A stretch of DNA of 64,000 bases from Kineosporia aurantiaca JCM 3230. Its GTDB lineage: Bacteria; Actinomycetota; Actinomycetes; Actinomycetales; Kineosporiaceae. The DNA lies in contig JODP01000006.1 of NCBI GenBank assembly GCA_000719025.1, forward strand, positions 1,042,289 to 1,106,288, written 5' to 3'. The notes beneath the pieces were generated by a model. The model did not search any database. It was not told where the DNA came from and saw only the letters and a program-made list of their open reading frames with translations. Positions within the stretch are counted from its first letter, which is position 1. The number at the start of each line of letters is the position of its first letter. This document shows, piece after piece, positions 16,941 through 26,274 of the stretch. Position numbers and translations under genes: made by a program.

Positions 16941-18061
16941 CCGACCAGCCCGTGACCGACCCTGTGAACAGCCGGAACGACAGCACGGACGACTGGGTGC
17001 CCCCTCGGTCCCGGCTGATCGACCCGCGGACCGCGGTGATGCTGCTCGCCTGCCTGTTCTCGGTGGTCCTGTCCGCGGTCGTGGTGCTGCTGCCCGTGAA
17101 GTACGCGATCCTGCAGCCCGGGCCGGTGCTGAACACCCTCGGCCAGGCCGACGGCAAGCCGCTGATCTCGATCTCCGGGCACGCCACCTACAAGACCTCG
17201 GGCACCCTCGACCTGCTCACCGTGTCGGTGCTCGGCGGGCCGGACCGGAAGGTCACGCTGCTCCAGGTGGTCGACGGCTGGCTGCGTAAGAGCAGCGCGG
17301 TGGTGCCGGAGGAGCAGGTGTTCGCGCCGGGGGAGACCCAGCAGCAGTCGGACGCGGAGAACGCGGCCGAGATGACGTCCTCGCAGCAGAGTGCCACCGC
17401 CGCGGCGCTGTCCACGCTCGGGATCAAGGTGCCGACCAAGCTGACCGTGGCCGGCACCGAGGACACCGCGCCGGCGGCCAAGGTGCTGAAGAAGGACGAC
17501 GTGATCCTGGCGCTGAACGGCACGGCCATCGGCGACCTGACCCAGCTGCGCACCACCCTGGCCAAGGAGAAGGCCGGGGCGGACGTGAAGGTGCGGATCC
17601 GGCGGGGCGGCCAGACCCGCACCGTCACCACGCAGACCCTGGCCAACGCGGACGGCGACACCGTGCTCGGCATCTACATCACGCCGGACTTCGACTTCCC
17701 GTTCGACGTGAAGATCCAGATCGAGAACATCGGCGGCCCGAGCGCCGGAATGATGTTCGCGCTGGGCATCATCGACACGCTGACCCCAGGCGATCTGACC
17801 GGGGGTAAGGACTTCGCCGGCACCGGCACGATCGACGCGGACGGCACGGTGGGCCCGATCGGTGGCATCCGGCAGAAGCTGGTCGGAGCCCGCCGGGCCG
17901 GGGCCGAGTACTTCCTGGCCCCGGCGGACAACTGCAACGAGGTGGTCGGTCACATCCCCGACGGCCTGCACGTGGTCAAGGTGAGCACCCTGGACCAGGC
18001 CCGCAACGACGTGGAGGCGATCGCCAAGGGCGACACCACGGGACTGGCCGGTTGCTCCTAG
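16937..18061 (+). CDS. PDZ-domain Lon-like serine protease (YlbL type)
   Basis: A 374-aa membrane-anchored protease. A single transmembrane segment (about 33-55) is followed by an extracytoplasmic PDZ domain (about 165-235) and a Lon-type catalytic domain. The catalytic Ser is S269 in G-G-P-S-A-G, and K314 in G-G-I-R-Q-K completes the Ser-Lys dyad. The family includes Rv3194c and B. subtilis YlbL. The GTG start overlaps the SDR stop by 4 nt, so the two are coupled. A 9-bp hairpin (18068-18095) directly follows. Confidence 0.92.
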   Translation: MTDQPVTDPVNSRNDSTDDWVPPRSRLIDPRTAVMLLACLFSVVLSAVVVLLPVKYAILQPGPVLNTLGQADGKPLISISGHATYKTSGTLDLLTVSVLGGPDRKVTLLQVVDGWLRKSSAVVPEEQVFAPGETQQQSDAENAAEMTSSQQSATAAALSTLGIKVPTKLTVAGTEDTAPAAKVLKKDDVILALNGTAIGDLTQLRTTLAKEKAGADVKVRIRRGGQTRTVTTQTLANADGDTVLGIYITPDFDFPFDVKIQIENIGGPSAGMMFALGIIDTLTPGDLTGGKDFAGTGTIDADGTVGPIGGIRQKLVGARRAGAEYFLAPADNCNEVVGHIPDGLHVVKVSTLDQARNDVEAIAKGDTTGLAGCS

Positions 18062-18067
18062 GGGCCC

Positions 18068-18095
18068 ACGAACGTCACTCATTAAGGACGTTCGT
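18068..18095. terminator. Hairpin between convergent genes, member of a GAGGACG repeat family
   Basis: ACGAACGTC (18068-18076) pairs with GACGTTCGT (18087-18095) around a loop containing CTCATTAAG. It separates the PDZ protease and the PPA1309-type gene. There is no U-tract. Similar sequence occurs at 36059-36105, 41225-41248, 42401 and 55717. Confidence 0.55.
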
Positions 18096-18101
18096 CAGGT
18101 G

Positions 18102-18653
18102 TCACTCGAGCGTCGCGGCAACCCCTTCGACCAGGCCGGGGGCCAGGTCGCGGCCGACCGCGACGCTGTCGTCCGCGTCGTGGTCGCGGGCCCGCACGGC
18201 GCAGCAGTACTCACCCGTGCGCAGCACCGCGGCCCCGAGCCGGACGTCCCGGCGGGCCGGGTGCTGGGCGATCCAGTCGCTGGCCGCCTCCGGGTCCTCC
18301 GGGATCTCACCCTCCACCTCGGGCGGCAGCACGGTGCGCTCGACCACCACGGCCGCCCCGTCCACACTGTCCGGCCAGGCGATCTGGTGCAGCAACGCCT
18401 CCAGGGTGTCGGCCTCGGGCAGGCCCTCCTGCTCGACCGCGGTCAGGTGGTCCGGGTCCTCCTGGGCCACGGCGATCACCTCGGTCGGCAGCCGGGACGC
18501 CAGCGAGGGGTCCCGCTCCAGCGCGCCGGCCGTCCGGACCAGGGCGAACACCCGGATCGGGGCGTCCCAGCCGGCGGTCGCGACGTGACGTTCGAGCTCC
18601 ACGATCACGCGGCGGACGGAGAGCGAGCGGGGGTCGGCGGGTTCGTCTATCAC
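18102..18653 (-). CDS. PPA1309-family protein
   Basis: A 183-aa soluble acidic protein of an actinobacteria-specific family of unknown function. Recognisable stretches are RVFALVRTAGALERDPSLA, HLTAVEQEG, LHQIAWPDSVDGAAVVVER and DVRLGAAVLRTGEYCCAVR. GTG 18653 is chosen because GGGAGGA (18663-18669) lies 9 nt upstream; ATG 18662 is too close to the same RBS. It is divergent from the UPF0182 gene, a conserved pairing. Confidence 0.85.
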   Translation of the reverse strand: MIDEPADPRSLSVRRVIVELERHVATAGWDAPIRVFALVRTAGALERDPSLASRLPTEVIAVAQEDPDHLTAVEQEGLPEADTLEALLHQIAWPDSVDGAAVVVERTVLPPEVEGEIPEDPEAASDWIAQHPARRDVRLGAAVLRTGEYCCAVRARDHDADDSVAVGRDLAPGLVEGVAATLE

Positions 18654-18774
18654 GGTCCGCATCCTCCCACCCCGAAGATCTTCCGGTCTCACCCCGTTCT
18701 CAGCACGGATTCACAGACCCGGATCAGGGGCGTCAGGTAGGGAACCGGGCGGATGGTGGGTAAGTTCTCCATGC

Positions 18775-21700
18775 GTGACGTACGAGCGCGACCCCCGAGG
18801 CCCCCGGCCGGTCCTGAACAAGCGCCGGCGCGGAGCACTGGCCCCCACGCTGATCACCCTCGGCGTGCTGATCGTGCTGGGGTTGATCGCCTCGCAGATG
18901 TGGACCGAGGTGCTCTGGTACCAGTCGGTCGGGTTCACCGAGGTCTACCGCACCCAGCTGCTGACCAAGATCGCGCTGTTCGTGCTGGGGGCCGTGGTGA
19001 TGGGCGCGGCGGTGGCGGCGTCGCTGATCATCGGCTATCGCAGCCGGCCGATCTACGCGCCGGTCTCCACCGAGCAGGTCGGGCTGGACCGCTATCGGGA
19101 GAGCATCGAGCCGCTGCGCCGGCTGGTCGGCGTGGCCGTGCCGATCGTGCTCGGGCTGTTCGCCGGCTCGGCCGCGGCCCAGCAGTGGAAGACCGTGCAG
19201 CTGTGGCTGCACCGGGTCCCGTTCGGCACCAAGGACCCGCAGTTCCACCTGGACGTCGGCTTCTTCGTGTTCACCCTGCCCTGGCTGCAGTTCCTGGTCA
19301 GCTTCCTGACCGCGGCGGTGTTCCTGTCCGCGATCGCCGCCCTGGTGACGCACTACCTGTACGGCGGCCTGCGGGTGCAGGGCGCCGGCCAGCGACTCAC
19401 CTCGGCGGCCCGGATCCACCTGTTCGTGCTGGCCGGCTCGTTCCTGCTGCTGCGCGGCCTGGACTACTGGCTCGGCCGGTACGCGCTGTCGACCAAGAAC
19501 TCGCGGCTGATCACCGGGCTCACCTACACCGACGCGAACGCCGGGCTGACCTCGCGCGGGGTCCTGGCCGGGATCGCGGTGATCATCGCCATCCTGTTCA
19601 TCGTGGCCGCGTTCGTCGACCGCTGGCGGCTGATCCCGCTCTACGGCACCGCGCTGCTGGTGGTCTCGGCCATCGTGATCGGCGGCATCTACCCGGCCGC
19701 GGTGCAGCGCTTCCAGGTCCAGCCGAGCGCGCGGGAGCTGGAGCGGCCTTACATCCAGGACAACATCAATGCCACGAGGGCGGCCTACGGCCTCGACAGC
19801 ATCAAGGTCTCCGGGTACGACGCGCAGTCCACGGCGGACGAGAGCGACCTGCGAAAGTCGGCCGAGGCGATCCCCGGCATCCGGCTGCTCGACCCGTCGG
19901 TGGTCAGCCCGACCTTCGCGCAGCTCCAGCAGATCCGGCAGTACTACTCCTTCGCCGACACGCTGGACGTGGACAAGTACGACGTCAAGGGCAAGGACCA
20001 GGACGCGGTGGTGGCGGCCCGGGAGCTGAACATCGACGCGGCCCCGGCCGCGCAGCGCAGCTGGGTCAACGACCACATCGTCTACACCCACGGCTACGGC
20101 ATGGTGGCCGCCTACGGCAACCAGCGCACCACCGACGGCCAGCCGGTGTTCCTGGAGTCCGGCATCCCCTCCACCGGCGCCCTCGGCGACTACGAGCCGC
20201 GGATCTACTTCGGCGAGAACTCCCCGGACTACTCGATCGTCGGGGCCCCGAAGGGTGCGGACCCGCAGGAGCTGGACACCCCGGACGACAAGAGCGCCAC
20301 CGGCCAGGCCAACTACACCTACCAGGGCGACGGTGGCGTCAAGGTCGGCTCGACGTTCCGCAAGCTGCTCTACTCGATCAAGTTCCAGGACCAGAACATC
20401 CTGCTGTCCAACCAGGTGAACAAGGACTCCCGGATCCTCTACGACCGCACCCCGCGGGAGCGGGTGGAGAAGGTGGCGCCGTTCCTGACGCTGGACGGCG
20501 ACCCCTACCCGGCGGTGGTGAACGGCCGGATCACCTGGATCCTGGACGCGTACACCACCACCTCGCAGTACCCGTACTCCAAGAGCCAGGTGCTGGAGGA
20601 CGCGACCAGTGACTCGATCACCGAGACCACCTCGGCGGTCGCCGCGCTGGACAGCACCCGGGTCAACTACATCCGCAACTCGGTGAAGGCCACGGTCGAC
20701 GCCTACACCGGCGCGGTCACGCTGTACGACTGGGACGAGAGCGACCCGATCCTGAAGGCCTGGACCAAGGTCTTCCCGAACACGGTCAAGCCGATGAGCG
20801 ACATCAGCGCCCAGCTGATGTCCCACCTGCGCTACCCGGAGGACCTGTTCAAGGTCCAGCGCGAGCTGCTGCAGACCTACCACGTGACCGACGCGGACGC
20901 GTTCTACTCGCAGCAGGACTTCTGGACGGTGCCGGACGACCCGACCAAGGCCGGGGCCAACGCCCTTCAGCCGCCCTATTACCTGACCCTGCAGATGCCG
21001 GGCACCACGACCACCAACTTCTCGCTCACCTCGACGTACATCCCGACCGGGCGGACCCGGGGGGTGCTCACCGGCTTCCTCGCGGTGGACGCGGACGCGG
21101 GGGACACGGCGGGCAAGCCCAGATCGGACTACGGGCAGCTGAGACTTCTGCAGCTCCCCAGAGACACGGTGATCTCCGGACCGGGGCAGGTACAGAACAA
21201 CTTCACCTCCGACACTGACGTCTCGTACCTGCTGAACCAGCTGCAACGCGGCAACGAGAGTTCGGTGATCCGGGGCAACCTGCTCACCCTGCCTCTGGCC
21301 GGAGGTCTGCTCTACGTGCAGCCGGTGTACGTGAAGGGGTCCGGCAACGGGGCCTATCCGCTGCTGCAGAAGGTGCTGGTCTCGTTCGGCAACCAGATCG
21401 GCTTCGCCGACGACCTGAACAGCGCGCTCGACCAGGTCTTCGGTAAGGCGGCGGCCGGCACCGATACCGGCACCGGCGGGGATACCGGCGGGGATACCGG
21501 GGGCAGCTCCGGCGATACCGGGGGCACCGCCACCGGTGGCTCGGCCGCGACCCAGGCGCAGCGCGAGCTGAACAATGCGCTGAAGGACGCGTCGAAGGCG
21601 TTCGCCGACGGGCGCGCGGCACTGGCGAAGAGCGACTTCACCGCCTACGGCCAGGCCCAGACCGCGCTGGAGGAGGCTCTGCAGCGGGCCACCGAGGCCG

Positions 21701-21837
21701 AGTCGGCCCTGGACGCGGCGCAGCAGGCGGCCGGGAAGACGCCGACCCCGGCGCCTTCGGCCAGTGCCACGCCGAGCTCCTCACCGAGTACGACCACCAA
21801 GCCGGCCGCCACCACCACGACCGGCGCGGCCGGTTGA
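18775..21837 (+). CDS. UPF0182 family membrane protein
   Basis: A 1020-aa protein (Rv3193c-like). The N-terminal third has about seven transmembrane segments (for example residues 24-41, 64-88, 113-130, 162-185, 217-233 and 260-281). A large extracytoplasmic domain begins near 310. The C-terminal 150 residues are low complexity: Gly/Asp/Thr repeats GDTGGDTGG, an Ala-rich coiled segment and a Pro/Ser/Thr tail. The role is unknown. The GTG at 18775 follows TAAGTT (18761-18766) by 8 nt, suggesting a leaderless mRNA. Confidence 0.93.
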   Translation: MTYERDPRGPRPVLNKRRRGALAPTLITLGVLIVLGLIASQMWTEVLWYQSVGFTEVYRTQLLTKIALFVLGAVVMGAAVAASLIIGYRSRPIYAPVSTEQVGLDRYRESIEPLRRLVGVAVPIVLGLFAGSAAAQQWKTVQLWLHRVPFGTKDPQFHLDVGFFVFTLPWLQFLVSFLTAAVFLSAIAALVTHYLYGGLRVQGAGQRLTSAARIHLFVLAGSFLLLRGLDYWLGRYALSTKNSRLITGLTYTDANAGLTSRGVLAGIAVIIAILFIVAAFVDRWRLIPLYGTALLVVSAIVIGGIYPAAVQRFQVQPSARELERPYIQDNINATRAAYGLDSIKVSGYDAQSTADESDLRKSAEAIPGIRLLDPSVVSPTFAQLQQIRQYYSFADTLDVDKYDVKGKDQDAVVAARELNIDAAPAAQRSWVNDHIVYTHGYGMVAAYGNQRTTDGQPVFLESGIPSTGALGDYEPRIYFGENSPDYSIVGAPKGADPQELDTPDDKSATGQANYTYQGDGGVKVGSTFRKLLYSIKFQDQNILLSNQVNKDSRILYDRTPRERVEKVAPFLTLDGDPYPAVVNGRITWILDAYTTTSQYPYSKSQVLEDATSDSITETTSAVAALDSTRVNYIRNSVKATVDAYTGAVTLYDWDESDPILKAWTKVFPNTVKPMSDISAQLMSHLRYPEDLFKVQRELLQTYHVTDADAFYSQQDFWTVPDDPTKAGANALQPPYYLTLQMPGTTTTNFSLTSTYIPTGRTRGVLTGFLAVDADAGDTAGKPRSDYGQLRLLQLPRDTVISGPGQVQNNFTSDTDVSYLLNQLQRGNESSVIRGNLLTLPLAGGLLYVQPVYVKGSGNGAYPLLQKVLVSFGNQIGFADDLNSALDQVFGKAAAGTDTGTGGDTGGDTGGSSGDTGGTATGGSAATQAQRELNNALKDASKAFADGRAALAKSDFTAYGQAQTALEEALQRATEAESALDAAQQAAGKTPTPAPSASATPSSSPSTTTKPAATTTTGAAG

Positions 21838-21915
21838 CCGGAAGGTGACTGCAGTCCCTCGCGGCGATGTCGATTTGCTGTCCGGACCGGACTGCGAATA
21901 GTGTTACCTCATCGC

Positions 21916-21992
21916 CGCGGGGTGGAGCAGCTCGGTAGCTCGCTGGGCTCATAACCCAGAGGTCGCAGGTTCAAATCCTGCCCCCGCTACCA
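21916..21992 (+). tRNA. tRNA-fMet (CAT), copy 1
   Basis: A 77-nt cloverleaf with encoded CCA. The anticodon loop is CTCATAA, and three consecutive G-C pairs (GGG/CCC) flank it. The acceptor ends CGCGGGG/CCCCGCT leave a C1-U72 mismatch. These two traits identify the initiator tRNA. The T-stem is fully Watson-Crick. Confidence 0.97.
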
Positions 21993-21996
21993 GATA

Positions 21997-22040
21997 CGAG
22001 GCCCGGCCTTCTCTTTGAGAAGGCCGGGCCTCGAAGTTTT
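21997..22040 (+). terminator. Intrinsic terminator after tRNA-fMet copy 1
   Basis: A 17-bp perfect stem (21997-22013 with 22017-22033) has a TTT loop, followed by GAAGTTTT. A single DnaA-type 9-mer TTGTCCACA (22039-22047) follows immediately. Confidence 0.9.
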
Positions 22041-22203
22041 GTCCACACCGGGCTTTTCACCGTCACCGGTTTAATTCGCCGCTAAATCCGGCCCGCGGGG
22101 CAACCCGGGCCCGGCCCGGGCCGACTGACGGGGGTACCGGTCGGTCGTGGCGTTCGGCGCCGCGGGTCCTGACCCCCGTAGATACCGAAGGATGGCCCTC
22201 TTC

Positions 22204-23382
22204 ATGAGAGCTCGACTCATTGTGGCCGCGGCGGCCGTGGCGGCGGCCGTCGTCGGCGGCGGCATCGTGCTGTCCGGTCCGGCCTCGGCCGAGAACACCA
22301 CCCTGTGCGACCAGTACGCCAGCACCAAGGTCCAGGGCGGCGCCTACATCGTCCAGAACAACCGGTGGGGCACCAGCGCCACCCAGTGCATCAACGTGAG
22401 CGACGACGGCTTCACCATCACCCAGGAGGACGGCGTCAACACCGGTGGGGCCCCGACGTCCTACCCGTCCATCTTCTGGGGCTGTCACTACAACAACTGC
22501 ACCAACAACTTCTCGCCGATCCAGGCCAGCGCGAGCTCGTTCGCCAAGATCGGCTCCAAGGTCGCGATGACGTACCCCTCCGGCGGCGTCTGGGACGCGG
22601 CGTACGACATCTGGTTCGACCCGACCGCCCGGCGCGACGGCCAGAACACCGGCGCCGAGGTGATGATCTGGGCCAACCACGCCGGTGGGTCCCAGCCGGT
22701 CGGGTCCAAGGTCGGCACGGTCACCACGGCCGGCGGGACCTGGGACGTCTGGTTCGGCAACAGCGGCTGGAACGTCATCTCCTACGTCCGCACCTCCGCC
22801 GCGGCGTCGCTGAACTTCAAGCTCACCGACTTCTACGACGACGCGGTGCAGCGCGGCTACGCCCAGAAGGCCTGGTACCTGACCAGCGTCCAGGCCGGTT
22901 TCGAGCCCTGGAGCGGCGGTAAGGGCCTGGCCCTGAGCGGTTTCGCAGTCACCCAGGACGGCTCCACCTCCAGCCCGACGCCGACCACCGCCACGCCCAC
23001 GATTCCGGTGGTCACCCCCACGACCACGGCCCCCACCACGGTGCCGACCACCAGCACCAGCACCACGGCGCCTTCCACGGGCTCGGCCACCTGCACCGCC
23101 ACCTACAAGGTCACCCAGTCCTGGAACGGGGGCTTCCTCGGCGACGTGACGGTGAAGAACACCGGCGGTAGCGCCACCAAGGGCTGGAAGGCCGCCTGGA
23201 CCTGGCCGGCCGGCCAGAAGGTGATCTCCAGCTGGAACGCCTCGTCGGTGACGTCCGGCACCAAGGTCACCGCGAGCAGCCTGGCCTACAACGGCGCGGT
23301 CGCGGCCGGGGCCACCACCTCGTTCGGGATGCAGGTCGACGGAGCCTCCGCCGCCCCGAAACTGACCTGCAGCGCGAGCTGA
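22204..23382 (+). CDS. Secreted GH12 endoglucanase with CBM2 domain
   Basis: A 392-aa extracellular glycoside hydrolase. It has a signal peptide (1-29, cleavage after G-P-A-S-A) and a GH12 catalytic domain (about 32-250). The nucleophile is E152 in A-E-V-M-I-W and the acid/base is E234 in G-F-E-P-W. A Pro/Thr/Ser linker (about 252-296) leads to a CBM2 cellulose-binding module (297-392; WNGGFLGDVTVKNTG, GWKAAWTWPAGQ). It cleaves beta-1,4-glucan or xyloglucan. ATG 22204 is chosen because it starts the signal peptide and has GAAGGA upstream. The gene is enclosed by two initiator tRNA genes. Confidence 0.93.
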   Translation: MRARLIVAAAAVAAAVVGGGIVLSGPASAENTTLCDQYASTKVQGGAYIVQNNRWGTSATQCINVSDDGFTITQEDGVNTGGAPTSYPSIFWGCHYNNCTNNFSPIQASASSFAKIGSKVAMTYPSGGVWDAAYDIWFDPTARRDGQNTGAEVMIWANHAGGSQPVGSKVGTVTTAGGTWDVWFGNSGWNVISYVRTSAAASLNFKLTDFYDDAVQRGYAQKAWYLTSVQAGFEPWSGGKGLALSGFAVTQDGSTSSPTPTTATPTIPVVTPTTTAPTTVPTTSTSTTAPSTGSATCTATYKVTQSWNGGFLGDVTVKNTGGSATKGWKAAWTWPAGQKVISSWNASSVTSGTKVTASSLAYNGAVAAGATTSFGMQVDGASAAPKLTCSAS

Positions 23383-23434
23383 CCCACCTCGATTAGCTGT
23401 TTCCGCCCGCGATGGCTTATGGTTAAGGAGTCGC

Positions 23435-23511
23435 CGCGGGGTGGAGCAGCTCGGTAGCTCGCTGGGCTCATAACCCAGAGGTCGCAGGTTCAAATCCTGT
23501 CCCCGCTACCA
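23435..23511 (+). tRNA. tRNA-fMet (CAT), copy 2
   Basis: A 77-nt initiator tRNA that differs from copy 1 by a single C-to-T at the end of the T-stem, giving a G-U pair. The same C1-U72 mismatch, triple G-C anticodon stem and encoded CCA are present. Confidence 0.97.
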
Positions 23512-23526
23512 TGTTGGTGAACGTTG

Positions 23527-23566
23527 ATGGCCCGGTTTCTCTTCGGAGAGACCGGGCCATTGATGT
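23527..23566 (+). terminator. Intrinsic terminator after tRNA-fMet copy 2
   Basis: The 15-bp stem (23527-23541 with 23546-23560, one G-U pair) is closed by a TTCG tetraloop and followed by TGATGTTT. The GGCCCGG core resembles the copy 1 terminator only loosely. 23567-23794 has a -10-like TAGGCT at about 23757 and no gene. Confidence 0.85.
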
Positions 23567-23794
23567 TTCCGGAGTCTGCGCCCGCACTTTCGGATGAACC
23601 GGCTTGTCCGGTGCGTAAGCATCCGGATTCCGAGGCCTTTGAGGCCCATTCGGGTGACGTTCCGCCTGCCCGTGGTGAACCTGGACGTGGAGGCCGGCGT
23701 GGCCACCGGGTCCCCGCCGAGGTCCCTCCGCCCCGAACCTGACCGGAGCCCTCAGCTAGGCTGACCGGCCGGTTGGTCCGCCTGTCCCCTGGGA

Positions 23795-24751
23795 GTGTCC
23801 GCGTTGCCCAAGCCGCCCGAGTCGTCCAAGCTGCCCGTCTGGTTCGACTGCGACACCGGGATCGACGACACCCTGGCCCTCGGCCAGCTGGTCGCCCAGC
23901 CCGACACCCACCTGGTCGGCATCAGCACGGTCAGCGGCAACACCAGCGCCGCCCAGGCCGCCCAGAACACCCTCGACCTGCTGGCCCTGCTCGGCCGGGA
24001 CGATGTACCGGTGGCGGTGGGCGCCCACGACCCGCTGGTAGGGGTCTACGCGGGCGGTGCGCCCCACGTGCACGGGGGCAACGGGGTGGGCGATGTGGAG
24101 CTACCCCGGGCCACTCGTACGGTCGAGTCCGCGAACGGCGTCGAGGCGCTGATCGGCGCGGCCCGGGCCCACGCCGGAGAGCTGCACCTGGTCGCGGTCG
24201 GGCCGCTGACCAACCTCGCTCTGGCGCTTCGGGAAGAACCAGAATTGAGGACGCTGGTCAGTCACGTCACGATCATGGGGGGCGCGGTCTGGGCCCTGGG
24301 GAACATCACCGAGCACGCCGAGGCGAACATCGGGAACGACGCCGAGGCGGCGCGGATCGTGCTGACCGCCGGCTGGCCGATCACCCTGGTTCCGCTCGAC
24401 GTCACGATGACGCACTTCCTGGAGGTCGAGGCCCAGGCCGCGCTGGCCGCCCGGGGTGGCGACTTCCGCACCGCGCTGGCCGGGATGCTCGACTGCTACC
24501 TGGGTTTCCACGAGACGCGCTACGGCAAGCGGGTTTCCGCGCTGCACGATCCGATGGCCACCATGCTCGCCACCGGGACCGTGAAAGCGTCCACCCTTCA
24601 GTCGGTGGGAATCGACGTGGCTCTGGAGGGCGAGACCCGGGGCCGCACGGTCGCGGTCGAGCCGAGCCCCCAGCACCCGGCGGTGGCCGTGGTGACGGCC
24701 ATTGAGGACCCGGTTGCCGACCGGCTGCTGGAGGCCCTGCTCACCCTGTGA
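23795..24751 (+). CDS. Nucleoside hydrolase (IunH/URH family)
   Basis: A 318-aa cytoplasmic hydrolase that cleaves the N-glycosidic bond of ribonucleosides. The calcium-binding signature D-C-D-T-G-I-D-D is at 19-26. The active-site ALHDPMA motif and a central VGPLTNLALAL/IMGGAV region are as in IunH. The GTG at 23795 is preceded by TGGGA. The substrate (inosine, uridine or others) cannot be read from sequence. The stop lies in a tandem 18-bp repeat shared with the 3' end of the convergent amine oxidase. Confidence 0.93.
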   Translation: MSALPKPPESSKLPVWFDCDTGIDDTLALGQLVAQPDTHLVGISTVSGNTSAAQAAQNTLDLLALLGRDDVPVAVGAHDPLVGVYAGGAPHVHGGNGVGDVELPRATRTVESANGVEALIGAARAHAGELHLVAVGPLTNLALALREEPELRTLVSHVTIMGGAVWALGNITEHAEANIGNDAEAARIVLTAGWPITLVPLDVTMTHFLEVEAQAALAARGGDFRTALAGMLDCYLGFHETRYGKRVSALHDPMATMLATGTVKASTLQSVGIDVALEGETRGRTVAVEPSPQHPAVAVVTAIEDPVADRLLEALLTL

Positions 24752-24803
24752 GGCCGGCTCAGATCGCGAGGCCGGGTCAGATCGGGAGGCCGGGTCAGAT
24801 CGC
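24750..24803. repeat. Three tandem 18-bp repeats across a convergent gene junction
   Basis: Units at 24750-24767, 24768-24785 and 24786-24803 share GAGGCCGGSTCAGATCGS with one or two changes. The first contains the nucleoside hydrolase stop and the third the amine oxidase stop (TCA at 24795-24797). This is a recent local duplication or a stem-forming terminator. Confidence 0.85.
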
Positions 24804-26150
24804 GTCGGCCAGCATCCGGCCGACCCGGATCGCCCCGTCCACGTGCTGGAAGCCGAGGCCGGCCACGTCCGAGGAGCCGAACGAGATCGGGCCGACCGGT
24901 TCCTGCAGCCGGGCCCCGTACCGGGTCAGGCCGCCGATGTCGAAGCTGGTCGCGTAGGCCCCGGCCGTCCACTCCTCGGCCATCCACTGGCTCTCGTAGT
25001 AGGCCTCCGGCTGCAGCGCCTGCTCGCCGTAATAGGTGGCCAGAGAGGCCAGAACCGCGGCGCGCCGGTCTTCGGCGGAAAGGGCGAGCAGCCGGTCGGC
25101 GTTCTCGTCCGAGACGAAACCCACCAGCGTCCCCCGGTTCTCGTCGTGGTTGGTGTTGTCGTAGGACTCGTGCACAACCTGGTAGGGGCTGAACGCGGTG
25201 CCGGAAAGGCCCGCCTCGCGCCAGAACGGGGTGGGGTAGGTGACGTGCAGCTTGAGCACGAGCCCGAAGGACTGGTGCTGACGGGCCTGCATGTGCGCCG
25301 GCGGCAGGTTCGGGGTGAACGCGATCCGCGGCACCAGGGTCGGAGGGACAGCAAGAATGACCTTACGGCAGCGGTATTCGTCGCCCGACGAAGTCCGCAC
25401 CGTGGCGCCCTCGGCGTCGTAGCTCACGCCGGTGACCGGGTGGCCGGTGACGACCCGGTCGCCGAGCTGGGCGGCCAGGCGTAGCGGCACCTGCTGGAGC
25501 CCGCCGACGACCCGACGGTCGAGGATGAAGTCCGCGTCCACCAGGTGGCTGAAACTGCCTGCGCTGGCGGCCATCAGCACCGCGGAGAGGGCGGAGAAGG
25601 CGTGGGCGGGCTTGGTGAGCATGGCCGGGCCGATGTAGAGGGCGATGTTGTCGCGCGCCTCCTCGTCGTCCGTCTGCTCCTCCAGCCAGGTCGCGAACGA
25701 CACCCGGTCCAGCTCGGCCGCGCCCGGCATCTCCCACGGCCGCAGCGGGTCCATCTGCCCGGCCAGCTTGTCCATCAGCACGGTGATCCGGTCGACCTCA
25801 GCCGCGGTGTACTCCGACACCGGGAAGGCGGCGCCGGCGAAGGTGCGGCGCCTGCCGTCGCGGCCGACGTAGACGTTCTCGCCCTCCCGATAGCGGGTGA
25901 AGGTCTGCAGGCCGAGCTCGTCCAACGTCTCCAGCAGCGCGGTCTGGTCCGGCGAGACCCACTGGCCGCCGAGCTCTAGGCGGACCCCGTCGACGGTGTC
26001 GGTCCAGAGCCGCCCGCCGATCCGGTCGCGGGCTTCCAGCACCACCACCCGCAGGCCCCGGCGGGTCAGGCGGGTGGCCGCGGTGAGACCGGTGACGCCG
26101 GCCCCCACTACTACGACGTCGACGTCCGTAACTCGGTCGGCGCTCATCAT
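24795..26150 (-). CDS. Flavin monoamine oxidase, probably putrescine oxidase
   Basis: A 451-aa FAD-dependent amine oxidase. It has the N-terminal dinucleotide motif V-V-G-A-G-V-T-G (15-22), then EARDRIGGR (the GG motif), LELGGQWVSPDQ and a C-terminal FAD segment ending DGAIRVGRMLADAI. Length and motifs fit bacterial putrescine oxidases, which produce 4-aminobutanal. The GABA aminotransferase and semialdehyde dehydrogenase next door support this. ATG 26150 (or the adjacent ATG 26147) follows GAGAGAG. Substrate specificity is inference from context. Confidence 0.85.
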   Translation of the reverse strand: MMSADRVTDVDVVVVGAGVTGLTAATRLTRRGLRVVVLEARDRIGGRLWTDTVDGVRLELGGQWVSPDQTALLETLDELGLQTFTRYREGENVYVGRDGRRRTFAGAAFPVSEYTAAEVDRITVLMDKLAGQMDPLRPWEMPGAAELDRVSFATWLEEQTDDEEARDNIALYIGPAMLTKPAHAFSALSAVLMAASAGSFSHLVDADFILDRRVVGGLQQVPLRLAAQLGDRVVTGHPVTGVSYDAEGATVRTSSGDEYRCRKVILAVPPTLVPRIAFTPNLPPAHMQARQHQSFGLVLKLHVTYPTPFWREAGLSGTAFSPYQVVHESYDNTNHDENRGTLVGFVSDENADRLLALSAEDRRAAVLASLATYYGEQALQPEAYYESQWMAEEWTAGAYATSFDIGGLTRYGARLQEPVGPISFGSSDVAGLGFQHVDGAIRVGRMLADAI

Positions 26151-26274
26151 CAGGACTCTCTCTGAAGTGCGTATATCGTCGTCTTGAGTCTCATCGACGG
26201 GCGAAACCGCGTCAAGTGGAGTTAACCGCGACGAAATCCATAGCAACGCATCGGGTCTTCCCAGGGGCGTCGGC

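Noticed and set aside
18733..21246. Long minus-strand open frame
   Set aside because: Shadow of the UPF0182 gene; composition is Arg/Val/His/Asp-rich with no motif.
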